Positions 26,256 through 34,870 of a DNA stretch of 35,843 bases are shown here, piece after piece. This DNA comes from Candidatus Segetimicrobium genomatis (GTDB taxonomy: Bacteria; Sysuimicrobiota; Sysuimicrobiia; Sysuimicrobiales; Kaftiobacteriaceae): NCBI GenBank assembly GCA_005888595.1, contig VBAL01000091.1, positions 1 to 35,843 of the forward strand, in the 5' to 3' direction. Below the pieces are notes generated by a model. The model saw only the letters and a program-made list of their open reading frames with translations. It was not told the origin of the DNA and made no database searches. Made by a program: the position numbers and the translations under genes. Within the stretch, counting starts at the first letter, position 1. Each line of letters begins with the position of its first letter.

Positions 26256-27209
26256 GTGACATCTCCTGTGGTCGTGGCTGAAGTTGCCGGTCGCATCCGC
26301 GCCAGTATCGAGCAGGTCATCGTCGGCAAGAGCCAGGTGATCGATCTGGCCCTGGTGACGCTGCTCTGCGAAGGGCACCTGCTCATCGAAGACGTACCCG
26401 GCATCGGGAAGACGATGCTGGCGAAAGCCCTGGCCAGATCGCTGGGGTGTACGTTTCGCCGGCTGCAGTGCACCCCAGATCTGCTGCCGACCGACATTAC
26501 CGGTCTCCACTACTTCAATCAGAAAACTCAGGAATTCGAGTTCCGGCCGGGTCCGGTCTTCACCAGCGTGTTGCTGGCCGATGAAATCAACCGCGCCACC
26601 CCCCGCACTCAGGCTGCACTGCTGGAGTGCATGGAAGAACGTCAGGTCACGCTGGAGACCGGGACGGTGCCGCTGGGGCGGCCGTTCATGGTGATCGCCA
26701 CTCAGAACCCGATTGAGCTGCAGGGTACCTTCCCGCTGCCCGAAGCGCAACTGGACCGGTTCTTGATGCAGCTCCCGGTGGGGTATCCGTCCGCGGAGGA
26801 AGAGGCGGAGATTCTGCGTCGTTTCCGGGCGTCCAATCCTCTGGAGGATCTGCAGCCGGTGACGTCGGCCGATGAGCTGGTGGCCATGGAGCGAATGGTG
26901 CGGGACGTGCACATTAGTTCGGCCGTGGAAGAGTACATCGTCGCCATCGTGCGGGCCACCCGGTCCCATCCTGAGATCGAGCTCGGGTCCAGTCCTCGCG
27001 GCAGTCTGGGCCTGCACCGGACCGCTCAGGCTCTGGCTGCCATCCATGGCCGGTCGTTTGTCCTTCCCGATGACATCAAAACCCTTGTTCCGTATGTCTT
27101 ACCCCACCGGCTGATCACCACATCACAGGCCCGGTTGCGTGAGCGCGGCGCGCGCGAAATTGCACGCGAAATCTTAAAGTCGGTTCCTGCTCCGGTGGAA
27201 GCCGAGTAG
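26256..27209 (+). CDS. MoxR-family AAA+ ATPase
   Basis: MoxR ATPases act as chaperones for activation of target complexes, often with DUF58 proteins. From GTG 26256 the product is 317 residues; GTG 26250 is an alternative, and longer starts lie in repeat sequence. Motifs are VIVGKSQVIDLAL, Walker A DVPGIGKTMLAKALA, DITGLHYFNQKTQEFEFRPGPVF, Walker B LLADEINRATPRTQAALLECMEERQVT, sensor ATQNPIELQGTFPLPEAQLDRF and SSPRGSLGLHRTAQA. The DUF58 gene follows by six bases and DUF4129 after that, the usual gene trio. Confidence 0.92.
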   Translation: MTSPVVVAEVAGRIRASIEQVIVGKSQVIDLALVTLLCEGHLLIEDVPGIGKTMLAKALARSLGCTFRRLQCTPDLLPTDITGLHYFNQKTQEFEFRPGPVFTSVLLADEINRATPRTQAALLECMEERQVTLETGTVPLGRPFMVIATQNPIELQGTFPLPEAQLDRFLMQLPVGYPSAEEEAEILRRFRASNPLEDLQPVTSADELVAMERMVRDVHISSAVEEYIVAIVRATRSHPEIELGSSPRGSLGLHRTAQALAAIHGRSFVLPDDIKTLVPYVLPHRLITTSQARLRERGAREIAREILKSVPAPVEAE

Positions 27210-27215
27210 GTTCGT

Positions 27216-28529
27216 ATGTTCACGCAGGGCTGGCTCCTCCTGGCGTGGTTTCTCCTCGCCGTCGGCGTGGCCACCCGGCACGCGTTTGCCTTTCTGCTGG
27301 GGCTGGTGGTTCTGGGCAGCGCGGCGGCATCATACTTGTGGGACCGGTATTGCCTGGCACGCGTGGAATACCGGCGCGCGTTTACGCCCCGTCGAGCGTT
27401 CTACGGCGAAACGGTGACCTTCACCATGGAGGTCACAAACCGAAAACCACCGCCCCGTCGAGCGTTCTACGGCGAAACGGTGACCTTCACCATGGAGGTC
27501 ACAAACCGAAAACCACTGCCGCTGGCCTGGCTGGAGGTCGTCGATGAACTTCCGCAGCAGCTGGTGCCGCTGTACGGCCGGGTGATTCCCAGCGTACGCC
27601 AGCGCCGCCATCATCTGGTGAATCTCTTTAGCGTGCGCTGGTACGAGCGGGTGCGCCGGCACACGACGCTGCGCTGCGACGCTCGTGGCTATTTTCCACT
27701 CGGCCCGGCGAGGCTGCGATCGGGCGATATCTTCGGCTTCACCGTGCGCGGCATCGACAGCGAGCAGGTGGATCACCTGCTCGTCTACCCGAGGGTCGTT
27801 CCCCTGGCCGCGCTGGGGCTCCCCGCCCTCTACCCGCTGGGCGATGTCCGGCGCCGGCATCTGCTCGAGGACCCCACCCGGATTGCCGGCACCCGCGAGT
27901 ATTCTCCGGGCGATCCCCTGCGCGCGATTCATTGGAAGGCAACCGCGCGGGTGCAGGCGCTGCGGTCTAAGCAGTACGAGGCATCGGCCAGCCATCGCCT
28001 CGTGATTTTCGTCAATCTCGACACGCTGGGCAGGTATGCGGAGTACCGAGGCTTTGTGCGGCCGCTGTTGGAGTTGAACATCATGACCACAGCCTCGATC
28101 GCGAACTGGGCTGTGGAGTCCGGGCATCACCTCGGGCTCTTCGCCAACGGCTACCTCCCGCAGGGGCTGCGATGGGTGCGCATTCTGCCGGCTGCCGGGA
28201 CCAGCCAGCTGGCATCGGTGCTCGAAGCACTGGCCAAGATCTTTCCCACCCCCGTCATGCCGATTGGAGACCTGATGCAGCTGGAGGCCTCCGCCCTGCC
28301 GTGGGGCACCACCGCGGTTGTGGTGACTGCTGTGACGGATGATCCGCTTCGGGTCGGACTGGCGCGGCTGGCGGACGCCGGACACGCCACCGTGGTGATT
28401 CTCATCGGCGACGAGGTGGCCCCGCCGGACATGGCGGTGGCAACGTATCGCGTGCCTGAGGCGCGCGGCTGGCAGGCGCTCGATGGCATTGTGCCCCAGA
28501 CGATTCGCGCAGTTGAGGGTGAGCGCTGA
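27216..28529 (+). CDS. DUF58 protein with an exact 22-residue internal duplication
   Basis: The 437-residue protein has an N-terminal membrane anchor (WLLLAWFLLAVGVATRHAFAFLLGLVVLG), then a beta-rich part and the DUF58 motif GTREYSPGDPLRAIHWKATAR (about 226-246), followed by a VWA-like region. DUF58 proteins usually partner with MoxR. Residues near 57-100 contain FYGETVTFTMEVTNRKP twice: 66 bp are repeated exactly in tandem at 27385-27516, in frame, which adds 22 residues. The duplicate is otherwise without precedent in the family and may be an assembly artefact or a recent event. Confidence 0.9.
   Translation: MFTQGWLLLAWFLLAVGVATRHAFAFLLGLVVLGSAAASYLWDRYCLARVEYRRAFTPRRAFYGETVTFTMEVTNRKPPPRRAFYGETVTFTMEVTNRKPLPLAWLEVVDELPQQLVPLYGRVIPSVRQRRHHLVNLFSVRWYERVRRHTTLRCDARGYFPLGPARLRSGDIFGFTVRGIDSEQVDHLLVYPRVVPLAALGLPALYPLGDVRRRHLLEDPTRIAGTREYSPGDPLRAIHWKATARVQALRSKQYEASASHRLVIFVNLDTLGRYAEYRGFVRPLLELNIMTTASIANWAVESGHHLGLFANGYLPQGLRWVRILPAAGTSQLASVLEALAKIFPTPVMPIGDLMQLEASALPWGTTAVVVTAVTDDPLRVGLARLADAGHATVVILIGDEVAPPDMAVATYRVPEARGWQALDGIVPQTIRAVEGER
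27385..27516 (+). repeat. Exact tandem duplication of 66 bp in the DUF58 gene
   Basis: Copy 1 is 27385-27450 and copy 2 is 27451-27516, identical over 66 bases and in frame. Both start CGCCCCGTCGAGCGTTCTAC. The zero divergence means it is either very recent or an artefact. Confidence 0.95.
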
Positions 28530-28578
28530 GCATGCGTCGGCCCGCGCGAATCGTCCGGGGTGTGCCAGAGATGGTGCG

Positions 28579-29997
28579 ATGAAGGTCGAGGTGCGGCAGC
28601 TGCTTGCGCTGACCATCGTCGCCATAGAGTTCACATGGGCCTACCCGTGGGTGCTGCTGGTGAGCGGCACCTTCTACGGGCCGTCGGCGGCGCCGTTGCT
28701 TCCTCCGGCTTCGGCGTTCGCATTGCTGATGCTGGCGTATCTTGCTGTCCGCGCGGCTGTGACGCGGCCGTGGTCGCTGCGCGACACGCGGGTGATGATC
28801 GTTGCGGCCGGATTCCTCAGCGGGATGACTGCGGTGAGGCTTGCGTATTATCCGGGGCGCGGACAGATGGATTTCCGCTGGATCGGGACGCTCCTGCTGG
28901 CCGCGCACGACGCGCTGCCGGCGATCACGCCCGCGGTCATGGCCGCGCTCCTGGCGACGGTGCTGTGGTGGCGCGGCGTGGTGTTGAGTGAGCGGGAGTT
29001 CGGCTACTTCGAAGTTGACCGGGCTTTCCGCCGGGGGATCGGCTGGAGTGTGCTGTTTGTGATTCTGCTGGCAGCCTATGGAGATACTCGCGGCTTCACA
29101 CTCACGGCTGCGGCTCCAGCCTACCTGCTGGCGTTCTTCTCTCTCTGCCTCATGACGCTGTCCATCACCCGGCTGCTGATGTTGTGGGAAGAGACACACG
29201 CCGATCCGGCGCAGGCGCTGGCCGCCAACCGGCACTGGTTGCTGTTGCTCCTCGGAGTCGTCGGCGTAATCTTCGTCTCGGCCGCCGGGCTGGCCACGGC
29301 CGTGCATGTGGAGTTTCGACCTGTGCTGGCCCGGCTGCTGCGCCCGCTGGCCCCCCTGGCGGAGGCACTCTTTTATGCGCTCTTCGCCGTGGCGATGGTG
29401 GTCGCGCGCGCGCTCGTCTTCGTGTTCGCGCGGCTGCCGTTCCGCCGGATGATCTCCCCAACGCCGTCGGCGGCGCCTCCGTCATTTCGTGACCTGTTGA
29501 AGGACTTACCGCCACGACTGGTGAGCGGGGCGCGGTGGGGCATGGTGGCGGTAGCCATCGCCGTTCTGGTTATTCTCGTCGCCATCTCGGTGGTGCGGGC
29601 CCGCCGGAGGATGCGCAGAAACGACGAAGATGAGCGCGAATCGGTATGGTCGAGCCAGCTTGCGCTCAGCGGGTTGGGCGAGGCATGGCGGAGGCTATGG
29701 CGCCGCCAGCGCCTCGTAGGGCGCGATCACGAGGTTGCCGCAGTGGGCGCCATCCGGGCCATCTACCGGGAGATGCTGCGTCTTGGTGCGGCGGCGAACT
29801 CCCCCCGGGCGCGGCATCAGACCCCTCATGAGTATCGCCCGGTGCTGGCCGGCCGCCTGCCGGCGCGTGGAGTGGACATCGAGACCGTTACCGAGGCCTA
29901 CGTGCGGGCACGGTATTCGCCGCGTCTGCCGGAACTGTCCGAGATTTCCGGCGCGCGGGAAGCACTCGAACGCATCAAAACGTCCGCTAATCCTTGA
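28579..29997 (+). CDS. Polytopic membrane protein with C-terminal DUF4129
   Basis: The 472-residue product (ATG 28579) has many hydrophobic segments in residues 1 to about 350, including LLALTIVAIEFTWAYPWVLLV, LLLLLGVVGVIFVSAAGLATA and a last one MVAVAIAVLVILVAISVV. A basic linker and a DUF4129 domain follow (IRAIYREMLRLGAAANSPRARHQTPHEYRPVL...VTEAYVRARYSP). In the usual MoxR-DUF58 set this slot is a TgpA-like protein with a transglutaminase core; I see no Cys-His-Asp core here. The start is uncertain, and GTG 28519 is an alternative overlapping DUF58. The trio may serve cell-envelope work. Confidence 0.8.
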   Translation: MKVEVRQLLALTIVAIEFTWAYPWVLLVSGTFYGPSAAPLLPPASAFALLMLAYLAVRAAVTRPWSLRDTRVMIVAAGFLSGMTAVRLAYYPGRGQMDFRWIGTLLLAAHDALPAITPAVMAALLATVLWWRGVVLSEREFGYFEVDRAFRRGIGWSVLFVILLAAYGDTRGFTLTAAAPAYLLAFFSLCLMTLSITRLLMLWEETHADPAQALAANRHWLLLLLGVVGVIFVSAAGLATAVHVEFRPVLARLLRPLAPLAEALFYALFAVAMVVARALVFVFARLPFRRMISPTPSAAPPSFRDLLKDLPPRLVSGARWGMVAVAIAVLVILVAISVVRARRRMRRNDEDERESVWSSQLALSGLGEAWRRLWRRQRLVGRDHEVAAVGAIRAIYREMLRLGAAANSPRARHQTPHEYRPVLAGRLPARGVDIETVTEAYVRARYSPRLPELSEISGAREALERIKTSANP

Positions 29998-30000
29998 CAG

Positions 30001-30012
30001 TTGTGTTATAAT
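30001..30012 (+). promoter_or_regulatory. Extended -10 promoter for the T-box operon
   Basis: TGTTATAAT (30004-30012) is a perfect extended -10 (TGnTATAAT). TTGACA at 29994 is only seven bases upstream, too close to be its -35. The transcript would begin near 30019, just before Stem I of the T-box. Confidence 0.65.
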
Positions 30013-30145
30013 TCCGCTTACCAATTCCATAGTGGCCAATGATCGAGAAGAGTACCCGCCGTCGTGTTTCGAAGAGAGCCGCGGGCCGGTGAGAACGCGG
30101 CAGCCAGACGGTGAGGGAATGGACTCGTGAGGCGCGCACCAAACA

Positions 30146-30218
30146 AGTGAAGAGTGATTAGTGAATAGTGAGTACCTGCTGGCAGTCAGCAGTCACTATT
30201 CACCATTCACTATTCACT
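30146..30218. repeat. Heptamer inverted-repeat element A inside the T-box (GTGAATA unit)
   Basis: Left arm 30146-30173 and right arm 30191-30218 match at 24 of 28 positions, with 7-nt units (GTGATTA, GTGAATA, GTGAGTA). It is flanked by GGCGCGCACC (30131) and GGTTGCGCC (30225), which can pair and hold it as the apex of a Stem II-like helix. Confidence 0.85.
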
Positions 30219-30273
30219 GTAGTAGGTTGCGCCGGTCCTCCACCGTAACTCCGGAGTAACGAGCGCCGGCCCA

Positions 30274-30348
30274 AACTGAAGTTGGAAAGTTGAAAGTTGA
30301 AGAGTTGAATCCAACCCTCCAACTTTCCAACTCTTCAACTCTGCAGTT
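30274..30348. repeat. Inverted-repeat element B inside the T-box (AAGTTG unit)
   Basis: Left arm 30274-30312 has GTTGAAA-type units and right arm 30312-30348 has CAACTTT/CAACTCTT units; the pairing is imperfect and needs gaps. It is closed by GCCC/GGGC and lies just before the antiterminator. Confidence 0.78.
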
Positions 30349-30388
30349 GAGGGCGGGAAGCCGGGTGGCACCGCGGGAGTTTCTAGTA

Positions 30389-30429
30389 CCTCTCGCCCCC
30401 TTGATGGGGTGAGAGGTGTTTGTTTTTTG
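30389..30429 (+). terminator. T-box regulated terminator
   Basis: CCTCTCGCCCC (30389-30399) and GGGGTGAGAGG (30406-30416) form an 11-bp stem with a CTTGAT loop, followed by TGTTTGTTTTTTG. It lies 12 bases after the T-box sequence, as expected. Confidence 0.92.
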
Positions 30430-30457
30430 TGAGCTGTGTTTCGGGCGAGACTTGGAA

Positions 30458-30540
30458 GAACGCAGATGGCAGAACGCAGCAGGCAGAAAGCATTATCTCA
30501 GGGTAGTCTGCGTTCTGCATTCTGCGCTCTGCGTTCTGTC
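30458..30540. repeat. Heptamer inverted-repeat element (GCAGAAC unit), leader of aroF
   Basis: Left arm 30458-30491 and right arm 30508-30540 are GCAGAAC-type and CTGCGTT-type heptamer runs. It lies between the T-box terminator and the aroF start. The unit is the same as in the element at 34765. Confidence 0.8.
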
Positions 30541-30606
30541 AGGGGTGGTCGACGTGGCCGCTGAAAGCGAGAAGCCGGAATGGGACTTTTCATCGGGGGC
30601 GAGAGC

Positions 30607-31647
30607 ATGATTGTCGTCATGGAACCTCGCGCGACGCGCGAGCAGATCGATGCCGTCGTCAAGAAGATCCAGGAGGCCAGCCTGGGTACGCATCTGTCGG
30701 TAGGCGTGGAGCGTACCGTCATCGGCGTGGTGGGCGACAGCCACACCAAGGAACTCCTGCGCCAGTCGCTGGAGGCGACATCCGGTGTGGAGAGAGTCGT
30801 CCCCATCCTGCAGCCGTTCAAACTCGTCAGCCGCGAGTTCAAGTCCGATAACACGGTGGTCGACGTCAAAGGCGTCCACTTCGGCGACGGGTCGGTCGCC
30901 GTCATCGCCGGCCCTTGTTCGGTGGAGGGTCTCGAACAGATTATTGCCACGGCGAAGGCGGTGAAGGCAGCGGGCGCAGTGATGCTGCGCGGCGGAGCGT
31001 TCAAACCGCGTACATCGCCCTACTCGTTTCAGGGCCTGGAGGAGGAGGGCCTGCGCTATCTGGCGGAGGCGCGGAAAGAGACGGGCCTGCCGGTGGTCAC
31101 CGAAGCCATGGATGCGTACCAGTTGCAGCTGGTCACGAAATACGCCGACATGATACAGATCGGCGCCCGGAACATGCAGAACTACACGCTTCTGCGGGAG
31201 GCCGGTCGCGCCAAATACCCGGTACTGATCAAACGCGGCCCCAGCGCCACCATCCAAGAACTGCTGCTGGCGACCGAATACGTCATGAACGAGGGCAACT
31301 ACCAGGTGGTGTTGTGCGAACGCGGCATCCGCGGGTTTGACAACTACACGCGCTATCTGCTCGATCTCAGCGCCGTCCCCGTACTCAAGGAACTCTCGCA
31401 CCTGCCCGTGATCATCGATCCCAGCCAGGGGACGGGGAAGCGCAAATACGTCTCGCCTATGTCGCGGGCGGCAGTGGCCGCCGGCGCGGACGGGTTGATC
31501 ATCGAGGTCCATCCCGACCCCGAAAAGGCGCGCAGCGATGGCCCACAGCAGTTGACCCCGGAACATTTTCGGACCTTGATGTCGGAGCTGGACCCGCTGG
31601 CGAAAGCACTCGGACGAAGGATGCAGGCGCCCCTACTAACGCGATGA
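30607..31647 (+). CDS. aroF: DAHP synthase, Thermotoga-type (AroF/AroA-beta) with N-terminal regulatory domain
   Basis: DAHP synthase condenses PEP and erythrose 4-phosphate, the first shikimate step. From ATG 30607 (GGGGG upstream) it is 346 residues. Residues 1 to about 70 ([21 protein letters not shown]) are a ferredoxin-like domain that in this class mediates feedback inhibition, then the barrel: [10 protein letters not shown] (metal Cys), [57 protein letters not shown] (metal Glu and Asp). The DPSH motif, whose His is a metal ligand, reads [10 protein letters not shown] here. It is the first gene after the Trp T-box. The earlier ATG 30580 in the track ORF is less likely. Confidence 0.93.
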   Translation: MIVVMEPRATREQIDAVVKKIQEASLGTHLSVGVERTVIGVVGDSHTKELLRQSLEATSGVERVVPILQPFKLVSREFKSDNTVVDVKGVHFGDGSVAVIAGPCSVEGLEQIIATAKAVKAAGAVMLRGGAFKPRTSPYSFQGLEEEGLRYLAEARKETGLPVVTEAMDAYQLQLVTKYADMIQIGARNMQNYTLLREAGRAKYPVLIKRGPSATIQELLLATEYVMNEGNYQVVLCERGIRGFDNYTRYLLDLSAVPVLKELSHLPVIIDPSQGTGKRKYVSPMSRAAVAAGADGLIIEVHPDPEKARSDGPQQLTPEHFRTLMSELDPLAKALGRRMQAPLLTR

Positions 31648-31726
31648 TTGCGGACCGTAAATTGACGATTTTGAATTGGCACGCACGTCCCAATTTACAA
31701 TTTACAATTGTCAATTGGCAATCCGC
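31646..31726. repeat. Heptamer inverted-repeat element (CAATTTA unit), aroF-tyrA
   Basis: The left arm starts at the aroF stop (31646-31679) and the right arm is 31689-31726, with units CAATTTA, CAATTTA, CAATTGT, CAATTGG. Outer ends GATTGCGGA and AATCCGC also pair. It is notably AT-rich for this region. Confidence 0.8.
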
Positions 31727-31741
31727 AGTGGGGGTTTTGTA

Positions 31742-32611
31742 GTGGATCGTCTCGGCACTGTCGGCATCGTTGGTGTAGGCCTCATCGGCGCGACTATTGG
31801 TTTGGCCCTCCGGCAGCGGGCGGTGGCCGGGCAGGTCGTGGGCGTCGACATCGACGCGCAGGCGATTGCGGCGGCGCGCGAGATCGGCGCACTGGACGCC
31901 GGGGGCGCGGACCTGGACGCGCTCCGCCCCGCCGACTTGGTCGTCGTGGCCGTGCCGCCGGACGACGTGGTCAGCACGGCGGTGCAGGCGGCCGCGGTGA
32001 TGAAGCGAGGGAGCATTTTGACCGATGTAGCCAGCACGAAAGCTGAGATCGTGCGCGCGCTGGATGAGAGGCTGGCCGGGCGCGTTCGCTACATCGGCGG
32101 GCATCCCATGGCCGGCTCCGAAGGCCGTGGCGCGCGCATGGCCGATCCCGCATTGCTGTCGGGCCGGCCGTTTCTGTTGACGCCGACCGACCGCACGGAT
32201 CCTGCCGCGGTGTCGACGATGACAGAAGTTGCGGAGCAACTGGGGATGCTGCCGGTGCTGCTGTCGCCGGATGATCACGATGATCTGGTGGCGCAGGTCA
32301 GCCACCTCCCGTACCTGATGGCAGTGGCAGCGGTGGGGGCGGCCACGGACCGGGCGATCGGCATCGGCGGTCCGGCGTTCGGTGGGCTGGGCCGCATCGC
32401 CCGTGGCCCGGTCGAACTGTGGGTCCAGATCTGCCGGAGTAATCGTGCCGCCATCAGGCGGGCGCTGGGACAGTTCCGGCGGGAGCTGGACCGGTTGGAA
32501 CGCGCGATGGAAGGCGAAGAGCCATTGGAGATCCTGTTGCAGCGGAGCCGGCGTCGAGCCCCCGTGGACGGCGTTCCACTCGATAAGCCTCCGCGCAAGT
32601 CGGTAACGTGA
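31742..32611 (+). CDS. tyrA: Prephenate dehydrogenase
   Basis: TyrA oxidises prephenate to 4-hydroxyphenylpyruvate, using NAD, for tyrosine. The start is GTG 31742, with GGGGG seven bases upstream, giving 289 residues (VDRLGTVGIVGVGLIGATIGLAL). It has the Rossmann GVGLIG, DVASTKAEIV, YIGGHPMAGSEGRGARMADP (catalytic His) and DHDDLVAQVSHLPYLMA. The usual GF(R/K)DxTRIA motif reads AFGGLGRIARG. There is no ACT or mutase domain. The stop overlaps trpE by one base. Tyrosine-branch placement in a Trp-controlled operon is unusual. Confidence 0.92.
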   Translation: MDRLGTVGIVGVGLIGATIGLALRQRAVAGQVVGVDIDAQAIAAAREIGALDAGGADLDALRPADLVVVAVPPDDVVSTAVQAAAVMKRGSILTDVASTKAEIVRALDERLAGRVRYIGGHPMAGSEGRGARMADPALLSGRPFLLTPTDRTDPAAVSTMTEVAEQLGMLPVLLSPDDHDDLVAQVSHLPYLMAVAAVGAATDRAIGIGGPAFGGLGRIARGPVELWVQICRSNRAAIRRALGQFRRELDRLERAMEGEEPLEILLQRSRRRAPVDGVPLDKPPRKSVT

Positions 32612-34149
32612 TGGCGACGGTACTGGATATCGAACCGACCAAAACTGAGTTTCTCAGCCGCGCCCGCGGCGGCAACCTCATCCCGGTGTCATGCGAGTTG
32701 CCGGCCGACCTGGAAACACCCATCTCCACATTTATGAAGGTCCGCGGGGACGGCGACGCCTTCTTGCTGGAGAGCGTGGAAGGCGGCGAGCGCATCGGCC
32801 GCTATTCCTTCATCGGCAGCCGCCCGATGATGACCATCGTCTCCCGAGGCGATCAGGTGGAGATCCGCGAGGGGCCGCCAGGCGACGGTGCGCGCGCCAG
32901 GCGGGTGGAACGGCAGACGGCTGATGTGCTGGACGTGACCCGCGGCCTTCTCCGCCGACACCGGCCCGTGCCGGATCCTTCGCTGCCCCGGTTCGCCGGC
33001 GGCGCCGTCGGCTACTTCGGGTACGATCTGGTGCGCTCATGGGAGCGGCTGCCCAACCGGCCGGTGGATGACCTGAGCCTGCCGACATGCTATCTGGCCG
33101 TGGCCGATACCGTCGTCATCTTTGATCACGTGCGGCACACGATGAAGATCGTGGCGAACGCGGCCGTGGACGGCGACGGAGGTGCCGCCTACCGGCGTGC
33201 CGTTGAGAGAGTCGAGCAACTCTACGAGCGGCTGCGAACGCCGATCGTGGCGGTCCAGGGCGGCGGCAGGATCCACCCCGCGATGGACACCGACATGCCG
33301 GTGTCCGCGTTCCTCGGGGCCGTCGAGCGTGCCAAGGAGTACATCCGCGCCGGTGACATCTTCCAGGTCGTGCTGTCACGCCGGTTCTCAGCGGTGGTCG
33401 AGGATGTGGACGCGCTGGACATCTACCGTGCGCTGCGCACGGTAAACCCCTCGCCGTATATGTTCTTCCTGGACTTCGAAGACGCGAAAATCATCGGATC
33501 CTCGCCGGAACTGCTGGTGCGCCTGGAAGGCGGCGTCGTGGAATCCCGGCCGCTCGCCGGCACGCGGCCGCGTGGGGATACGGACGAGGATGATCGGGGG
33601 CTGGAAGCGCAGCTGCTGGCCGACGAGAAGGAGCGCGCGGAGCACGTGATGCTGGTGGACCTGGGGCGGAATGACCTGGGCCGGGTCTGTGACTACGGGA
33701 CCGTGCGTGTGACGGATCTGATGAGCGTGGAACGATTCTCGCACGTCATGCATATCGTCTCGGATGTGCAGGGCCGCCTCAGAGCGGACCTGGACGCGAT
33801 TGACGTGTTGCGGGCCTGCTTCCCTGCCGGCACCGTGACCGGCGCACCGAAAGTGCGCGCCATGGAGATTATCGACGAGCTGGAACCGGTTTCGCGTGGC
33901 CCGTATGCCGGCGCGGTCGGCTATCTCGGCTTCTCGGGCAACATGGACACGGCCATCACCATTCGTACCATCGTCATGGCCGGGAACCGTGCCTACGTGC
34001 AGGCCGGCGCCGGGATCGTGGCCGACTCTGTCCCGGAACGCGAGTATGTGGAGACGGTGAACAAAGCCAAGGCACTTGTGAAAGCGATGGAGAGAGTGAA
34101 TCGGAGGAAGGTGGAGGCGCCCCCGCGCGTGGACGCGGATACGCGATAA
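32611..34149 (+). CDS. trpE: Anthranilate synthase component I
   Basis: TrpE makes anthranilate from chorismate with ammonia from TrpG. From ATG 32611 (TGATG overlap with tyrA) it is 512 residues, normal length. The N-terminal part contains LIPVSCELPADLETPISTFMKV and LLESVEGGERIGRYSFIG (the Trp feedback region LLES), and the C-terminal chorismate-binding domain contains DIFQVVLSRRFSAVVEDVDALDIYRALRTVNPSPYMFFL, SSPELLVRLEGG, GTRPRGDT, LVDLGRNDLGRV, FPAGTVTGAPKVRAMEII and GAGIVADSVPEREY. Feedback by tryptophan at the LLES site is inferred from the family. Confidence 0.96.
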   Translation: MATVLDIEPTKTEFLSRARGGNLIPVSCELPADLETPISTFMKVRGDGDAFLLESVEGGERIGRYSFIGSRPMMTIVSRGDQVEIREGPPGDGARARRVERQTADVLDVTRGLLRRHRPVPDPSLPRFAGGAVGYFGYDLVRSWERLPNRPVDDLSLPTCYLAVADTVVIFDHVRHTMKIVANAAVDGDGGAAYRRAVERVEQLYERLRTPIVAVQGGGRIHPAMDTDMPVSAFLGAVERAKEYIRAGDIFQVVLSRRFSAVVEDVDALDIYRALRTVNPSPYMFFLDFEDAKIIGSSPELLVRLEGGVVESRPLAGTRPRGDTDEDDRGLEAQLLADEKERAEHVMLVDLGRNDLGRVCDYGTVRVTDLMSVERFSHVMHIVSDVQGRLRADLDAIDVLRACFPAGTVTGAPKVRAMEIIDELEPVSRGPYAGAVGYLGFSGNMDTAITIRTIVMAGNRAYVQAGAGIVADSVPEREYVETVNKAKALVKAMERVNRRKVEAPPRVDADTR

Positions 34150-34183
34150 CGTGACCGCGCGACCGCGCGACGGCGCCACGGCC

Positions 34184-34819
<636 letters not shown>

Positions 34820-34870
34820 CTGCGTTCTGCATTCTGCGGTCTGCATTCTGGCATTAGCGGGGAGGCCCGT

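Larger units (their letters stand above)
30019..30430 (+). promoter_or_regulatory. T-box leader, specifier UGG (tRNA-Trp)
   Basis: A T-box senses uncharged tRNA and allows readthrough of a terminator. Stem I is visible: base helix CGAG (30044-30047) with CTCG (30124-30127), loop-E strand GAGTA, upper helix GCCGTC (30058-30063) with GACGGT (30107-30112), and distal AGAGAGC. Right after GAA on the 3' side lies TGG (30120-30122) followed by A, the specifier position, so tRNA-Trp is the predicted effector. The T-box sequence GGGTGGCACCGCGG is at 30363-30376 and the terminator at 30389-30429. Two inverted-repeat elements sit between Stem I and the antiterminator, one inside a closing helix GGCGCGCACC/GGTTGCGCC. 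This controls aroF-tyrA-trpEGD. Confidence 0.92.

Noticed and set aside
29994-30012. TTGACA at 29994 as a -35 for the TATAAT at 30007
   Set aside because: The spacing is seven bases; the extended -10 alone explains the promoter.
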